64,000 nucleotides of DNA from Heracleum sosnowskyi (lineage: Eukaryota > Streptophyta > Magnoliopsida > Apiales > Apiaceae). The stretch's first letter is position 1, and every line of letters starts with the position of its first letter. Below, piece by piece: positions 43,722-56,329 of this stretch. The notes below the pieces were generated by a model. The model did not search any database, was not told the origin of the DNA, and saw only the letters and a list, made by a program, of their open reading frames with translations. The DNA lies in contig CM061238.1 of the NCBI GenBank assembly GCA_030848705.1, positions 76,408,685 through 76,472,684 on the forward strand, in the 5' to 3' direction. The position numbers were made by a program, and so were the translations under genes.

Positions 43722-43858
43722 CACCCCAACCGGTATCATGCCAGACCCTAGAGTGCAGGAAGAATTCCCCATGCTCCCATGAATCAAACCTTGAATGCTT
43801 TGGTCAATAACCAGTGCTCTCACCAACTCATCTACAGGCCCGGAGGCTTCATTTTGTA
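43722..43858 (-). mobile_element. tRNA-derived SINE-like insert
   Basis: On the minus strand, A-box-like TAGATGAGTTGG (43823-43834) and B-box-like GGTTTGATTCA (43780-43790) are 44 nt apart. The insert interrupts the inverted arm of H3 and has no counterpart in the other copies. Exact ends are uncertain. Confidence 0.45.
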
Positions 43859-44779
43859 ATTTTATTCAATCACTGAATTTTATTACAGTTGTATGTTTCC
43901 GATTAAATATATATTAACTATGTTGTTTAAAATTCATACTTTTATATTATATATCTTTATTATACTTTATTTGAATTAAACTAATTATTCATACAAAAAA
44001 TATACTATTGAAATTGGACCTAATATAAGAAATATTGTATATGTTATAGAGGATGTCGTCAAGGACCCACAAACCCTATTTAGAATTTCATTTTATCAAA
44101 ATGATTATATGACATTACGAATCAATTTAATGTATTCTATAAAGTTCTATTATTATTATGAAAGATTATACTTTTTTTTTAACATCGTACAATAATTTTT
44201 GGAATACAATTTGAAATTTTATTTTCGAAACTTGTAATTTTCAATTTTCCCAAACTTTATCGTCTACTAACAGTCTGACTGATCATTATGTAATTATATA
44301 ATATGTAATATCCTATATTTTAAAAACTCACCCCGATTTTTGACACGGACGTCACTGGGGTTGAAGGGGAGGGGGTTAGAAAGGTGAAAAAAATATAGAT
44401 AAGTTAATAAAGAATGACATGTTACTTTAGAAAATGTTAACAAATGAACAATACATTCTGGAAAAGAAAATTGTTAAGAAATGGATGCGACGAACAGAGT
44501 AGGTAGACAAATTTTTTGTATAATTTGAATGCTAATGTTCTTAATTTAAAAATTATAGAAATAACTAATAATGAGAGATATAATGTGTATGATATTTCTT
44601 ACATTAGATCGAATTTTAATAGTATATTTTATGCATGAATAATTAATTTAATTCAAATAAAGTATAATATAAATTATGAATTATAATCAACATAATTAAT
44701 ATATATTAAATTGAAAACATACAACTGCAATAATATATAGTGATTGAATATATATAGATATAAAAAATTACGAAAAAGA

Positions 44780-45640
44780 AAAAAGAAAAAAGAAAAACAA
44801 ATTTATATAAATAATTCAAACCAACATTTTATTTATTCAAACATCAAAGCAAAAAAAATAATATAAGAGATAAAATACGTGGGTTATCTAATAAGTTTTT
44901 TGAAATAAACTCAAAAAGGCATGTAGTATAGTGGTTAAGCTCATGGATATCTTGGAAAGAGGTTGGAGGTTCGAATCTTTGTAGTAATACATCTATTAAA
45001 AAAAATTGTATAATAATATACGAGTGGCATGAAAAGGAAAAAAGAAAAACAAATTTACATAAATAATTCAAACCAACATTTTATTTATTCAAACATCAAA
45101 GTAAAAAAAAATATTATAAGAGATAAAAGACGTGGGTTATCTAATAAGTTTTTTGAAATAAACTCAAAAAGTCATGTAGCATAGTGGTTAAGCACATGGA
45201 TATCTTAGAAGGAGGTTGGAGGTTCGAATATTTGTAGTAACACATCTATTAAAAACATTTTGTATAATAATATACGAGTGACATTTTTGTTATTTTTCAA
45301 AAAAAAAGGGTAAAACGGTAATTTCGCTGAAAAGGAAAAAAGAAAAACAAATTTATATAAATAATTCAAACCAACATTTTATTTATTCAAACATCAAAGT
45401 AAAAAAAAATAATATAAGAGATAAAAGACGTGGGTTATCTAATAAGTTTTTTGAAATGAACTCAAAAGGTATGTAGCATAGTGGTTAAGCCCATGGATAT
45501 CTTGGAAGGAGGTTGGAGGTTCGAATCTCTGTAGCAACACATCTATTAAAATTTTTTTGTATAATAATATACGAGTGGCATTTTTGTTATTTTTCAAAAA
45601 AAAAGGGTAAAACGGTAATTTCGCGGCCATTTAATTGACA
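44780..45640. repeat. Tandem copies of tRNA-like module (H3)
   Basis: Three head-to-tail copies of a roughly 270-bp block are present, with A boxes starting near 44923, 45177 and 45473 and B boxes 44 nt later. They are the same block as in H2, so the amplification predates or recurred after unit duplication. Confidence 0.7.
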
Positions 45641-45676
45641 ACTTTTGCCCTTGTGTTGGCCTATTATATATAGTAA

Positions 45677-48600
45677 CTAGCGTAAGAGCCCGTGCAAGGC
45701 ACGGGCCTGCATAGAAACGTCAATAATTTTTTTGCGAGGAGGTCGATTTATTAACGTGAGGTTTGTGTAATCGTAAGTTTGATCGTGTAAGATGAGAAGT
45801 GTGAGTTGTGCAGTGTAGTAAGAAATTTTGTTGGCGAATAATGTAACTACTTTGAATGATGAACGTACCCTTGTCAAGTTTTGAGACTTGTTCATATATT
45901 AATTAACTAATTTCTCACTGAATTTGTTCATATATCGAAATAATTTTATAATTAAAAATACATTAGATGATAATATTTGCTATTTATCATAAATTTGTAA
46001 TATTGCGTACCGTTTTCATGAATCAAATACTTGTAAATTTGATTAGATTTCGTAATATTCAACTAATATCTATATGATAAAAGACACATTATTATTTTTA
46101 TTGATGTAAGAATGATTAGACAACATTAATGACTTGTGCATATATATATAATTTTCAAACAACTATTTTTTGGTTCCATCTTTTTTCCCCCTTCATATAG
46201 AGTGAGTTCATGTTATAATGACGTAAGTAAATGTTTCAACTCAATCATCATAAATAATTGAAATCCTAAATTTTAAAAATTCATATATAACTCAAATTGA
46301 ATTATCTTATATATATTTCTCAAAATTCATGTATTTTGCTCATTTATATAATTTTATAAATATATGGTACAAATTAATGAATTCTGAATCAACTATAATC
46401 TATACTAAACTATAATAAACAGAATGGGGTATAATTTATCATTTGGTTCACAACTCATATTGGTTATCTTTTTCAATCACAATCGATACTGATGGGTCTT
46501 TGAAGTCAAATTGATTGGAACATCTAGATGTATTACTAAAAGTTATGCTACATTGAAGTTTAAGGTTCGAATCCCATCAACAACATATTAAAATAAACAT
46601 TTATTACAAATATGTTAAAATTAACATTTACTCTGAACGGCTGATCTGGCAGAACAACTCAAAAATTAAAAACATAAATAAAGGTAAAATACGTGAACCA
46701 CTCGTTACTATATTTAATTTGATTATAATAATTTAAATAAAAAGGTAAAACATTAAAAAAATAACTCGTGCTTTGCACGTGTTATAAATAAATATATAAT
46801 GATAAATATATCATTTTTAAGACTATTTTTTTTAAAAAAAAGTAATGTAAATGTGATAACTTTATAAATGTCCAGAGATTATTCATCTATTTAAAAGTGA
46901 AAAATAACCATGATTTTGACCTGAAGACTTATACGAGGTTATACTGTTTTTTCAATACAAATATTGAATGACATTTTTGTAATAATAAACTCAACCTTTT
47001 CATATACAAAAAATATATTTTACTTGTATTTTATTGTGTATTAGCTTCAGTGTTGTAATTCGACGATGTGCTCAAAGCCCACAACCCCTATTTAGAATTT
47101 CATTTATCAAAATGATTTTATGATATTACGCATCCAATTAATATATTATATAAAATTCTATTATTGTTAAAGACTTATACTTTTTTTAACATCATTCAAT
47201 AATTTTTTTAAATACAATTTGAATTTTTATTGTTAAAACTTATAGTCTAACTGGTCGTTATTAATAGTTAGACAATTTTATAATTCTTATGATCGAGAAA
47301 AATCATATCTTATTTTCATCTATTGAATATTAATCATGTTGATTTTTTATTTAAAACATAGATCATGTTTTTGAGTTATCGTCTTTTTGGAATCAATTCA
47401 ATTGTATCTTCTACATTTTCAAATATTTATTTTTTTAATCGAATTATACATTTAAACCCCCTCAAAGTCTAAATGTTTGATCAATAAAACATTTCTAATT
47501 TAACTCAAATATTTGATATTTTATATATACTTAAAAATTATGATATATAGTTCATATTTGATGTAGTTATATATTATGTATGATTTTATAGATAGAATTT
47601 ATATATTTTTATTTAAATAGTATAATACATTTATATATATCCAAAGAGAAAAATGAAAATGAAAATATTTTTTTATCCGAAATAATTTACATTCATGTGT
47701 AACATGTGAAATTATATCATATAAATTTTATTTTTCATACTCATCATTTATCATGACAAACAGAGTGTAAATATTTTATTTTTTAGATTTATCATTTATA
47801 ATGAAAGAAAACTTTTTTTTGTAATTATATACTCCGTAATATTCCATATTTTAAATCATCACCCCGATTTTTGACTCGGACATCAACCGGAGGATTAAAA
47901 TGGTGGAAAAAGTGAAAAAATTGACGAAAAAATGAGTAAATTAGATATATGCCGAAGTTAATAAAGAATGACATGTAATATTAGAAAATATCAACAAATG
48001 AAGTGTTCATTTTGAAAAGAAATTTGTTAAGAAATGAATGTGACGAATAGAGTGTATAAGCATTAGCATTACATAATTTTGATGCTAATTTTCTTAATTT
48101 TAAATTATAGACTTAACAAATAATGAGATACATATAACATATACAATAGTTCTTATATTAGATCAAGTTCATTACTATATTTTATGTATAATTAATTAAT
48201 TTTAATAATGTAAAATAGTGATATATAATATGATATAAAATTTGAATTATCAACAACATAACTAAAGTATATTTAATCAAAAATATACAACTATAATAAA
48301 AATTTAAAACGATGATTGATCATTTACCTATATATATATAATAACGTAAATAAAAAATACAGATTTATATAAATAATATGGACTAATATTTCCTTTACTC
48401 AAAGGTTCAAAATAAAAAAAGAATATAGAATTAGAGAAAATAATATGACTTATCTAATAAAATCTTTAAAGTAAACTCAAAAAGCAACATAGCATAGTGG
48501 TTATGCTTTGGACTTCTTAGAAGGAGGTTGGAGGTTCGATTCTCTACATTAACACATATTAACATTTTTTTGCATAATAATATAACAGTGGTATTTTTGT

Positions 48601-48693
48601 TATTTTTCAAAAAATAGGGATAAAATCGTAACTTCACAAGCATTAAAATGGCAAACTTTGCCCTTGTGTTGGCATATAATATATAGTAATAGA
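45677..48693 (-). mobile_element. Helitron-like unit H4
   Basis: The 3' end is CTAG at 45677-45680 with hairpin 45688-45706. The minus-strand 5' end is near 48693 and reads TCTATTACTATATATTA, a start typical of plant Helitrons. It lacks the inverted arm of H2 and H3 and has one tRNA-like module (A box at 48490). Its right half is the closest match to window bases 1-1185. An internal plus-oriented hairpin (46767-46779) after a B-box-like word suggests a smaller nested remnant at about 46440-46790. Confidence 0.5.
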
Positions 48694-48721
48694 TAGATAT
48701 ATAGTAATAGATAGATAGATA

Positions 48722-49386
48722 GATATTATAAGCAAATCACCATCTATTTGGTTGGTAGTTTGGTCATTTAGTTTGGTCCTCTAAATAATAATCGTTAAAC
48801 TTAAATATAAGTAAATGAGAACCGTTGGATGTAATATTAAAACAATATTCTTTTTTTGATATCTAAAATGCTCCTATGGGTTCAAGGTTCGAATCCCGTC
48901 AACAACATATTAAAAAATTTTAAGACCAAAATACAAATAAATGCTAATAAAATAAGATAAAAAATACTAAAAAATCATATAAAAAAATACTATTATAAGC
49001 AAACTACCATCTATTTGGTTGGTTGGTAGTTTGGTTCTCTAAATAATAACCGTTAGATATAAATATAGATAAATGAGAACCGTTTGATGTAATATTAAAA
49101 GAATATTATTTTCTTGGTGTCTAAAATACTCCCACGGATTCAAGATTCGAATCCCGTCAATAACATATTATTATTATTAAATATTTATATCATCTATTTT
49201 TCTAAGCTACATTCAAAAGTTCAAGATATTATTCAGTCGACAATATATTAAAAAATTTTAAGATCAAAATACAAATAAATGATAATAAAATAAGATAAAA
49301 AATAATAATAAATCATGTAAAAATACTAAAATAATAAATTAAAAATACTAAAATTAATCCGTGCATCGCACGGGTTATAGGCTTGT
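48722..49386 (+). mobile_element. Small Helitron-like element, opposite direction
   Basis: It starts near TATTATAAGCAAA and ends with hairpin 49360-49374 (CCGTGC stem) followed by CTTG at 49383-49386, probably a mutated CTRR end. Two imperfect direct copies of a block of roughly 250 bp make up the inside, each with a GGTTCGAATCCCGTC-like word. No ORF. Confidence 0.45.
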
Positions 49387-49408
49387 AATATATAGTAATA
49401 GATTTAAG

Positions 49409-50547
49409 GGTCGCGCTCCATTGAGAACCCTCTTTATTGTGATATATGAGATCTAATCATGGCCATTCATTTATAAAGTCTATATTTATTTTTCACCATT
49501 CATTAATTTTATTAATATTTTAATATTTCACCTCCCTCACCCATCCACCACCTCCGGTCACCGGCGACCATCAACTCCGGTCACCGGCAACTACCAACTC
49601 CGGCGACTAACAATAATCACCAGTCATCACAAGAAATCACCGACGTCATCATAAAAATCACCACTTTCAAATAAAAATCACCGCCTTCTCCGATCAGTAA
49701 CTCCGGCCACCACCTACCTCCGGCCATCTAAAAATCACCACATTTAATAAAAATCACCACATCACAATTAATATAATCAATATAAAAATCACCATTTTCC
49801 TCCGCCCACAGCCTACCACAAACTTCGGTCATCACTTAAAAATCACCAACACCATAATAAATTTATCAGATTTCAACAAAATCAATATTTACATAATCAC
49901 TGCATTGTACCAAGTAATCACCAATTTTACATAATCACTGCATCGTACAAAGTAATCACCATTTTTAACCCAATTGGGTTTGAAATTAGGGTTTATATGA
50001 AATTTGGGGGATTTCGATTCAGATTGAATGGGTTGAAACTGATTATATGAATAGATTATGGATGAGAAGGGGAGTATTTTTATGTGTGGTTATTGAATGT
50101 TGGGTGGCCGGAGATTGAAGCACCACCGCGGTCGATTGGTTGCCGGCCGATTGGTTGTCGCGCGTGTGTGGTGTATGTGTGTGTTTGGCCGGAGAAAGAC
50201 CTACCACCATGTTGTTGCCTGCTGCATTAGTCATATCTCAAATATTAATGTAATGTAATGAATACAAATTGTAGATCTCACTGCACCTCCTTCTCCGATC
50301 TAAACTTGAAGCACACAAAGTTGACTAGGAACTTTATGCGTCGACCTAAAAACAATGAACAATTAACAAAGTGGAATGCAGCCCGAGTGTCTGTTTCTGT
50401 TTGGCTAACAGTAATGCTTTAAAATAAAAAATAAAAAAAGAGAATGATTAAAATGATTGGTTGAGATTAAAAGAATTTTAAAAAATGTGAGGCTGAGATT
50501 AGATCTCAGTTCTCACAATAATAAGGGTTCTCATATGAGCACAAGCC
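49409..50547. mobile_element. Non-autonomous MULE-like TIR element
   Basis: Terminal inverted repeats of about 50 bp (left from GGGTCGCGCTCC, right ending GAGCACAAGCC) are flanked on both sides by ATAGATTTAA (49399-49408 and 50548-50557), which contains the 9-bp duplication expected of Mutator-like elements. The inside is richer in GC than its surroundings, with many ATCACC and CCGG words at 49550-49920. It may carry a host gene fragment, but no convincing ORF is seen. Confidence 0.7.
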
Positions 50548-50859
50548 ATAGATTTAAAGGTTATTTTTTTCTAGATGTGTTTTAAAGACTTCAGTAGTTT
50601 TGTAATGCTTCTGTAGTCAAACCCTGTCATTCTGTGCTTACATTCTCCTCTAATCTTGTGTTCGACTTCCGCTTTTCAATTCTCTAAATTTGGATGTTAT
50701 TATTCTTCTCAGTTCTCTAAACTTGGATGTAAAAAATTTATTTTGATTTTTCCGATTTTGAAATCAAAACCGAGCCATTAAAAATCGAAACAAAGATTTT
50801 TGAAATTAAAATCGATTCAATGATTGGGCTGTCCCAACGAATTATATACACGGGGGCTG

Positions 50860-51165
50860 GGTACGGAGATCAAAAAAAAAATATAAAAAATGAGTAAAAT
50901 TAGATGAAAAGTGGGTAAAGTGGTGGGACCTATCAATATTTAATAATAAATTTGAGATAGTGGAGAAAAATAGTGGGTGTAATAGTGTTTTATATTATTA
51001 TAGAACAGATATAGTGGAGAAAGTAGTTGGTGTAATAATGTTTTATATTATTAAAAATTATTATTTTTGGAATGTATATTAAAAGTTACTATTTTTGAAA
51101 TGTATAGAAATGAGAGGAATATCAAAAATGAAAAGTATATAGAAATGAATGGGACGGAGTAGTAT
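50860..51165. mobile_element. Stowaway-like MITE remnant
   Basis: The stretch ends in GGGACGGAGTAGTA, the inverted Stowaway terminus, and the body has the usual alternating GTGGAGAAA / TTATATTATT texture. The left terminus is not clear. Confidence 0.35.
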
Positions 51166-52380
51166 TTCAAGTCTCCAACACATTACACATAGGGGGGTGG
51201 TATCATTTGCTTGTGATGGAGGGGCAGACCAGATTAGAAGTTGTTGAAACTTGAAGGTGCCATGTGAACTTTATTATATTAAGCGAAGGCAAGTATATGA
51301 TTCACAGACTCACAGTAACACCCCAAACTGACCACATGAAATCCTCTGGTTTGCACAACCACCTGGCTCCTGTTGGCCCACCTGTTTTTATTTGAATTAA
51401 ATAGCTTGTTACACTTCTATTCAACTTGATTACTACCAACTGCGAACGAATTGAACTATAAACCATTAATTAAACCTGTTGTAACTTTTAGTATTTAAAA
51501 TTAAACATTTATTACTACGTAAAAATTGTTTCAATTTTGTATGCAAATGGTTAGGAAAAACGATATTAGCAAAGTAACAACGAAAAGTAGAACAAAACAC
51601 ATAAATAATTAAGCGGCAAAATAACGCAGCCATGTTAGAGGCGCATATAAAGAAGCATATCCTCAACCCCAGATGTAAAAGATTATGATAAACTAGATTA
51701 GTTTAGTTGATTAAACAAGATTAAGATTAAGCAAGTGCAGCTACTACAAAATCAATGCTGATGATACATAGTTTTTGTCAACTGTCAACATCGTTTTGTC
51801 CGCCTCCAACCTGTCCTTGGTCCTTGGTCCTTGCTCGATCTGCAACATTACTGCATTATATCAGGGTAGTAGATTTCGGAAATGAGAATAAATTGGTTGA
51901 GGTACCGTATATTGATTTATCAACAAATCGAGAATTTATCGGAATTATAAATCGGAACAAAAATCGGATAAATTTTAATATTTTAAATATATTTAATATA
52001 TTAGCCTTATATATAATATAATAAACCATTTAAAAATAATTCATAGCGATATATTGAATTTCAAAAATTGAATCGGTCAAATATTTTTAAACGATAAATC
52101 AACGATTTATGGGCGATTTTTGAAAAATCGAACGATTTTTAGAACACTGATTAGATACAAAAAAGAATAATTTATAAAATGAAATGTTTATATTGATAAT
52201 CTAACATTAATGATAAAGTAAATTAAAATAGAAGTTGATTAAGTTAATGATTATTTACTTGGACTTTATGATATCAATGTTGCTTAACATGTAATAATCA
52301 ACACTTTTCTTGTTCTACTTCTCCTCTGTTTCAACTCTACTTTGCTTCTTTCTTTGTTTTCCCCTAAACCTCTTTAAACA
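51166..52380. other. Upstream region of hexokinase gene
   Basis: No ORF is supported. Bases about 51860-52145 hold a repeated AATCGG / CGATTT texture of an undetermined repeat. The last 80 bases before the ATG are CT-rich (CTTCTTTCTTTG type) without an obvious TATA box, so a TATA-less promoter with a pyrimidine-rich leader is likely. Confidence 0.5.
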
Positions 52381-55300
52381 ATGTCGATGACGGCGACTCC
52401 ACCAGCCGTCCGATCATATCTACCCCGGGGACGATCACACAAGTCAACTAGTGGATTGAGTCGTGCAAGGATGGCAGTCCGATCTAACCTCCTATCATTT
52501 GCACCAATTTTAATCAACCTACAGAGAGACTGTGCTGCTCCACTTCCTGTGTTGCGCCATGTGGCTGATGCCATGGCTGCCGACATGCGAGCTGGCCTTG
52601 CTGTCGACGGCGGCAGCGATCTCAAGATGATCCTCAGTTATGTTGACAATTTACCGACAGGGTATGTCATGTTATCTCATGCCACATTTTCTTTAATTAT
52701 TATTCCGCTCTATTATAACAATTTCACTACATTTTTGCTTATACACAGTAGTTTCTTCAGATCATTGATTTGTTTCTGTGTAGTCTACAATTTTGTTAGC
52801 GGATACTTTTTTGGTTAGTTGTGTTAGATGGGTGACTAGAAGGTCTGCCCCTACGCTATAAATGGATCTTATTTTCAGCAGATTTTTACAATAGCTATAG
52901 CTATTCCTAACACATCATCAAGTAGCATCTTAAAAAAATGCCTTAGCCATATGGACTGTTACTCAAATATAACAGTAGCTATAACCATGTTAGCATTAGT
53001 ACTTGTTTCCAAATTCTACTTTATCAAGAAAATCTGCTTTTTGGTGCTAAAATATAGAAATAGCTATATCTAATTTAGTATTAGCTTTGAACTTGACTTG
53101 AACGAAATTTTCTATGTCAATTCTGTATGCGTAAGGAAGGTAAACTGAGAATGTGAACTAGTGATGATCTCGTTATCAGACCAAGATAACACTATTGTTA
53201 TTATTGCATATGCTTTTATGAGAGATTAATGTGATATAAAATAAACGTGTTTAAGGAATGAGAAAGGGTTGTTTTATGCATTGGATCTTGGTGGCACTAA
53301 TTTTCGAGTGCTAAGAGTGCAACTGGGAGGAAAGGAAGAGAGGGTGGTTGCTACTGAGTTCGACCAAGTTTCTATACCACAAGAATTGATGTTTGGTACC
53401 TCTGAGGTCTGTATCTATAATCCCGACAAATGTTTGGTGTCCGTTAATTGGTGCATATTGATTAATTGTTGTCATACTTTTAGGCGTTGTTTGATTTCAT
53501 AGCTTCTGGGCTGGCAAAATTTGCACAAAAGGAGGGTGGAAAATTTCATCTGCCACATGGAAGGACAAGGGAAATTGGTTTTACATTTTCGTTCCCGGTG
53601 AAGCAGACTTCTATTGATTCTGGTATACTGATCAAGTGGACTAAAGGTTTTGCAGTATCCGGAACGGTTAGTGTTCTTTATTTGTTCCTATCTGGAAAGA
53701 TCCACAACAACACTTGGAATAGTTACCATATTTCATTTTAAACATTAAAAAGATATGGATGAAGAAACATCTTTATTTTACAGGCAGGAAAAGATGTCGT
53801 GTCTTGTTTGAATGAAGCCATGCAAAGGCAGGGGACAGATATGCGGGTATCTGCCTTGGTATGTTTGTTTCAACATGATAGATCAGTAGAGTGGTTAAAT
53901 TAATTGTTGTGCGCATATTAACTGGTCATCCACTGCATGTGGTTTTATCAAGTTAGGTTAATGATACAGTTGGAACTTTAGCCGGAGCAAGATACTGGGA
54001 TGATGATGTAATGGTTGCCGTCATCCTGGGAACCGGAACAAATGCTTGCTATGTAGAAAGAGTTGATTCTATCCCTAAACTCGAGGGACAAAAGTCCATA
54101 TCAGGAAGAACGGTTTGTGAAAAATTCTAATTGGTTATGACATAGTATTATGTGACAAGATGCATGTTGATGAGTATTTACTTGTTTCAGATTGTCAATA
54201 CAGAATGGGGAGCATTCTCTAACGGTCTTCCTTTAAGCGAGTTTGATAGGCAAATGGATGCTGATAGTATAAATCCTGGTGAGCAGGTCAGTTGCAACCT
54301 TATGCTGGTAGTGATTATTGTTTAAGTGGCTTAACAATACAAAGTATAACATTGTTGATATTTTATGAAAACAGATATTTGAAAAGACAATTTCTGGTAT
54401 GTACCTTGGTGAAATTGTAAGACGAGTGCTTGTCCAGATGGCTGAAGATGCTGATTTATTTGGTGAACATACATCAGCGAAACTTTCCACACCCTTTATA
54501 CTTGGGTAATTCTCTGAATCTCTTCACATGATAGACTATTGATTAAACTTTTTTCCAGTATCTACTGTTTTCACTATAGTTTTAAAGCTTTTATTTGACT
54601 TTCTAACTAAGATGCATACTGTTTCCTGCATTTTTCTGTTGAACTGATTGCACAATTGATCTTAATAGTTACATACACCTCATTAGCTTCCACTGTCCAG
54701 AAATTTTCAAGTGCTTTCCAGCAATAATTATGTTTAACTGATTTTTACTTGATATGTTCTCAAGTAATCTCCAAAACTTGTGTCTTGCAGAACCCCGCAT
54801 ATATCTGCCATGCAGCAGGATAGTTCAAAAAACCTAGAAGCTGTTGGGTCAATTCTAAATGATGTGGTTGGGGTGAGTTTCGATGACTTCCTTTTCATCT
54901 TAGTTGCATATTTTTGCACAACTCTCTTTGTTAAGGCCTGATAGTTTGAAGAAATGTGTTAATTAATATATTTAGTATATATAGACAATCCGGATTTGCA
55001 TTTCGTTAAAATTGATATAATAATACCATAAGCTCATAATAAGATTAAGAAGAGAGAAGGGGAAATCATATACTTTAGGATAACAGCTAATGACAAGTTA
55101 TTCATGAAGAAGCACAAAATAGTGATACAACAGTTCTCTGAACATCTCTAAGGTTTTCTAGTTTCTTTCACAAGGCTTCAAATATTTTTATACCTACACC
55201 GTTTTTTCACCCCTTTTTATCAGGTAGACTCCAATATAAATGCAAGGAAAATTGTGTGGGAGGTTTGTGATACCATAGCCAAACGTGGAGGGCGCTTGGC

Positions 55301-55556
55301 TGGTGCAGGAATTGTCGGGATACTTCAAAAAATGGAGGAAGATTCAAAGGGTGTCATTTATGGGAAAAGGACAGTTGTTGCAATGGATGGAGGTTTGTAT
55401 GAACACTATCCCCACTACAGAAAATACCTTCAAGATGCGGTCAATGAGCTTTTAGGATCTGAACTATCAAAAAACATAGTCATTGAACATTCTAAAGATG
55501 GTTCTGGAATTGGAGCTGCTCTCCTAGCTGCTACAAATTCAAAGTACGAGCATTGA
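52381..55556 (+). CDS. HXK: Hexokinase, plastid type (495 aa, 9 exons)
   Basis: ATP-dependent phosphorylation of glucose and other hexoses at C6. Exons by GT-AG and frame: 52381-52661, 53256-53406, 53484-53666, 53784-53858, 53957-54112, 54191-54286, 54375-54505, 54791-54872, 55224-55556, total 1488 nt. Nine exons and about 500 residues are standard for plant hexokinases. Motifs: phosphate-1 loop LDLGGTNFRVLR, sugar site FTFSFPVKQTS and IKWTKGF, catalytic-region VNDTVGTLAG, phosphate-2 ILGTGTNACYVE, NTEWGAF, adenosine part VVAMDGGLYEHY and GSGIGAALLAA. The first 50 residues are rich in Ser and Arg and have no membrane helix, as in the chloroplast (type A, HXK3-like) members rather than the membrane-anchored mitochondrial type. 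No defects are seen. Plastid location is inferred from the N-terminus. Confidence 0.95.
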
Positions 55557-56329
55557 ATTCTTGAAGCAAATTGTTTATAATATACTAATAAATGAAATTT
55601 TTATGAAGTGGGGTGTACTTTCCGCTTCCATTTAGAAACAGAGCATTTGAAAACATTAAGAATTAAAATATACGAGTTTAGGAATTGTGTAGTTGTTTTT
55701 GCCATCATCTATAGTATTCAGATTAGTTGCCAGCCTTCTGAAGCTGATACCTCCTCAAAATTTTCTCAGAAAGCTTCTTCCCTTTTATCTGGTTGTGACC
55801 GGGACTGACAATAAGGTAGATTCTCATAATGGCCGGCATGCATTCATTTGGTTTCAGTAATTTCATATTTGTACCAGTATAGTGTATAGAGATTGTTACT
55901 TGGTATATTTGGTTTAGTTATCAGAATAAAATATGTTTTATTTAAGTGGTATCTTTATCATGTTTTCTTATAAGAAGTAGAGCGTTCAAATTTGGACAAA
56001 AGCTAAAAGTTAGGTGTCGAGTATCTCATGTTCTTTTTATATAAAATTCCAGTGTTCAAATTTTAATAATCTCTTTAAATTAAACATCATTTCTTTGAAC
56101 TTATTATTCCTTGTTGGTGGCATATATATTTAAACAAAACATGTTAAAAACTAAAACAATAAACTCCTCGTTGAAAACAAATATGTTCAATATCATTAAT
56201 TTATACTGAATGACAAAATAAACAAGAACAACCGATTATACTTGTTAAACAACAAATGAAATGAAGTCTCTTTCCGTACTGCACACATTCTGTTGGGTGG
56301 ACATTTATGTATGTTTTAGTGTACAAGAA
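55557..56329. other. Intergenic region between convergent genes
   Basis: Contains the hexokinase 3' UTR, with AATAAA-like words near 55588-55594 and 55925, and the 3' flank of the GASA gene. The two genes converge. Nothing else is supported. Confidence 0.6.

Larger units (their letters stand above)
42599..45676 (-). mobile_element. Helitron-like unit H3
   Basis: The 3' end is CTAG at 42599-42602 with hairpin 42610-42628 (8-bp stem). The 5' end lies near 45668 at the same TTGCCCTTGTGTTGGCC stretch as in H2. Inside are a coding-like fragment (about 43098-43230), an inverted copy of the unit's own 5' part (about 43380-44050) that itself carries a SINE-like insert, and another set of tandem tRNA-like modules. 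At 44421-44460 it has the unoccupied form of the A1 target. Confidence 0.5.

Noticed and set aside
1155..45706. CRISPR-like array (repeated hairpin GCCCGTGCAAGGCACGGGC)
   Set aside because: The three copies are kilobases apart and sit at transposon junctions in plant DNA.
50043..50234. Minus-strand 63-aa ORF in the MULE-like element
   Set aside because: Low-complexity product with no domain; probably chance in GC-richer filler DNA.
53269..53741. Separate small genes inside the hexokinase region
   Set aside because: These open stretches are exons 2 and 3 read through into introns; GT-AG joins restore one hexokinase frame.
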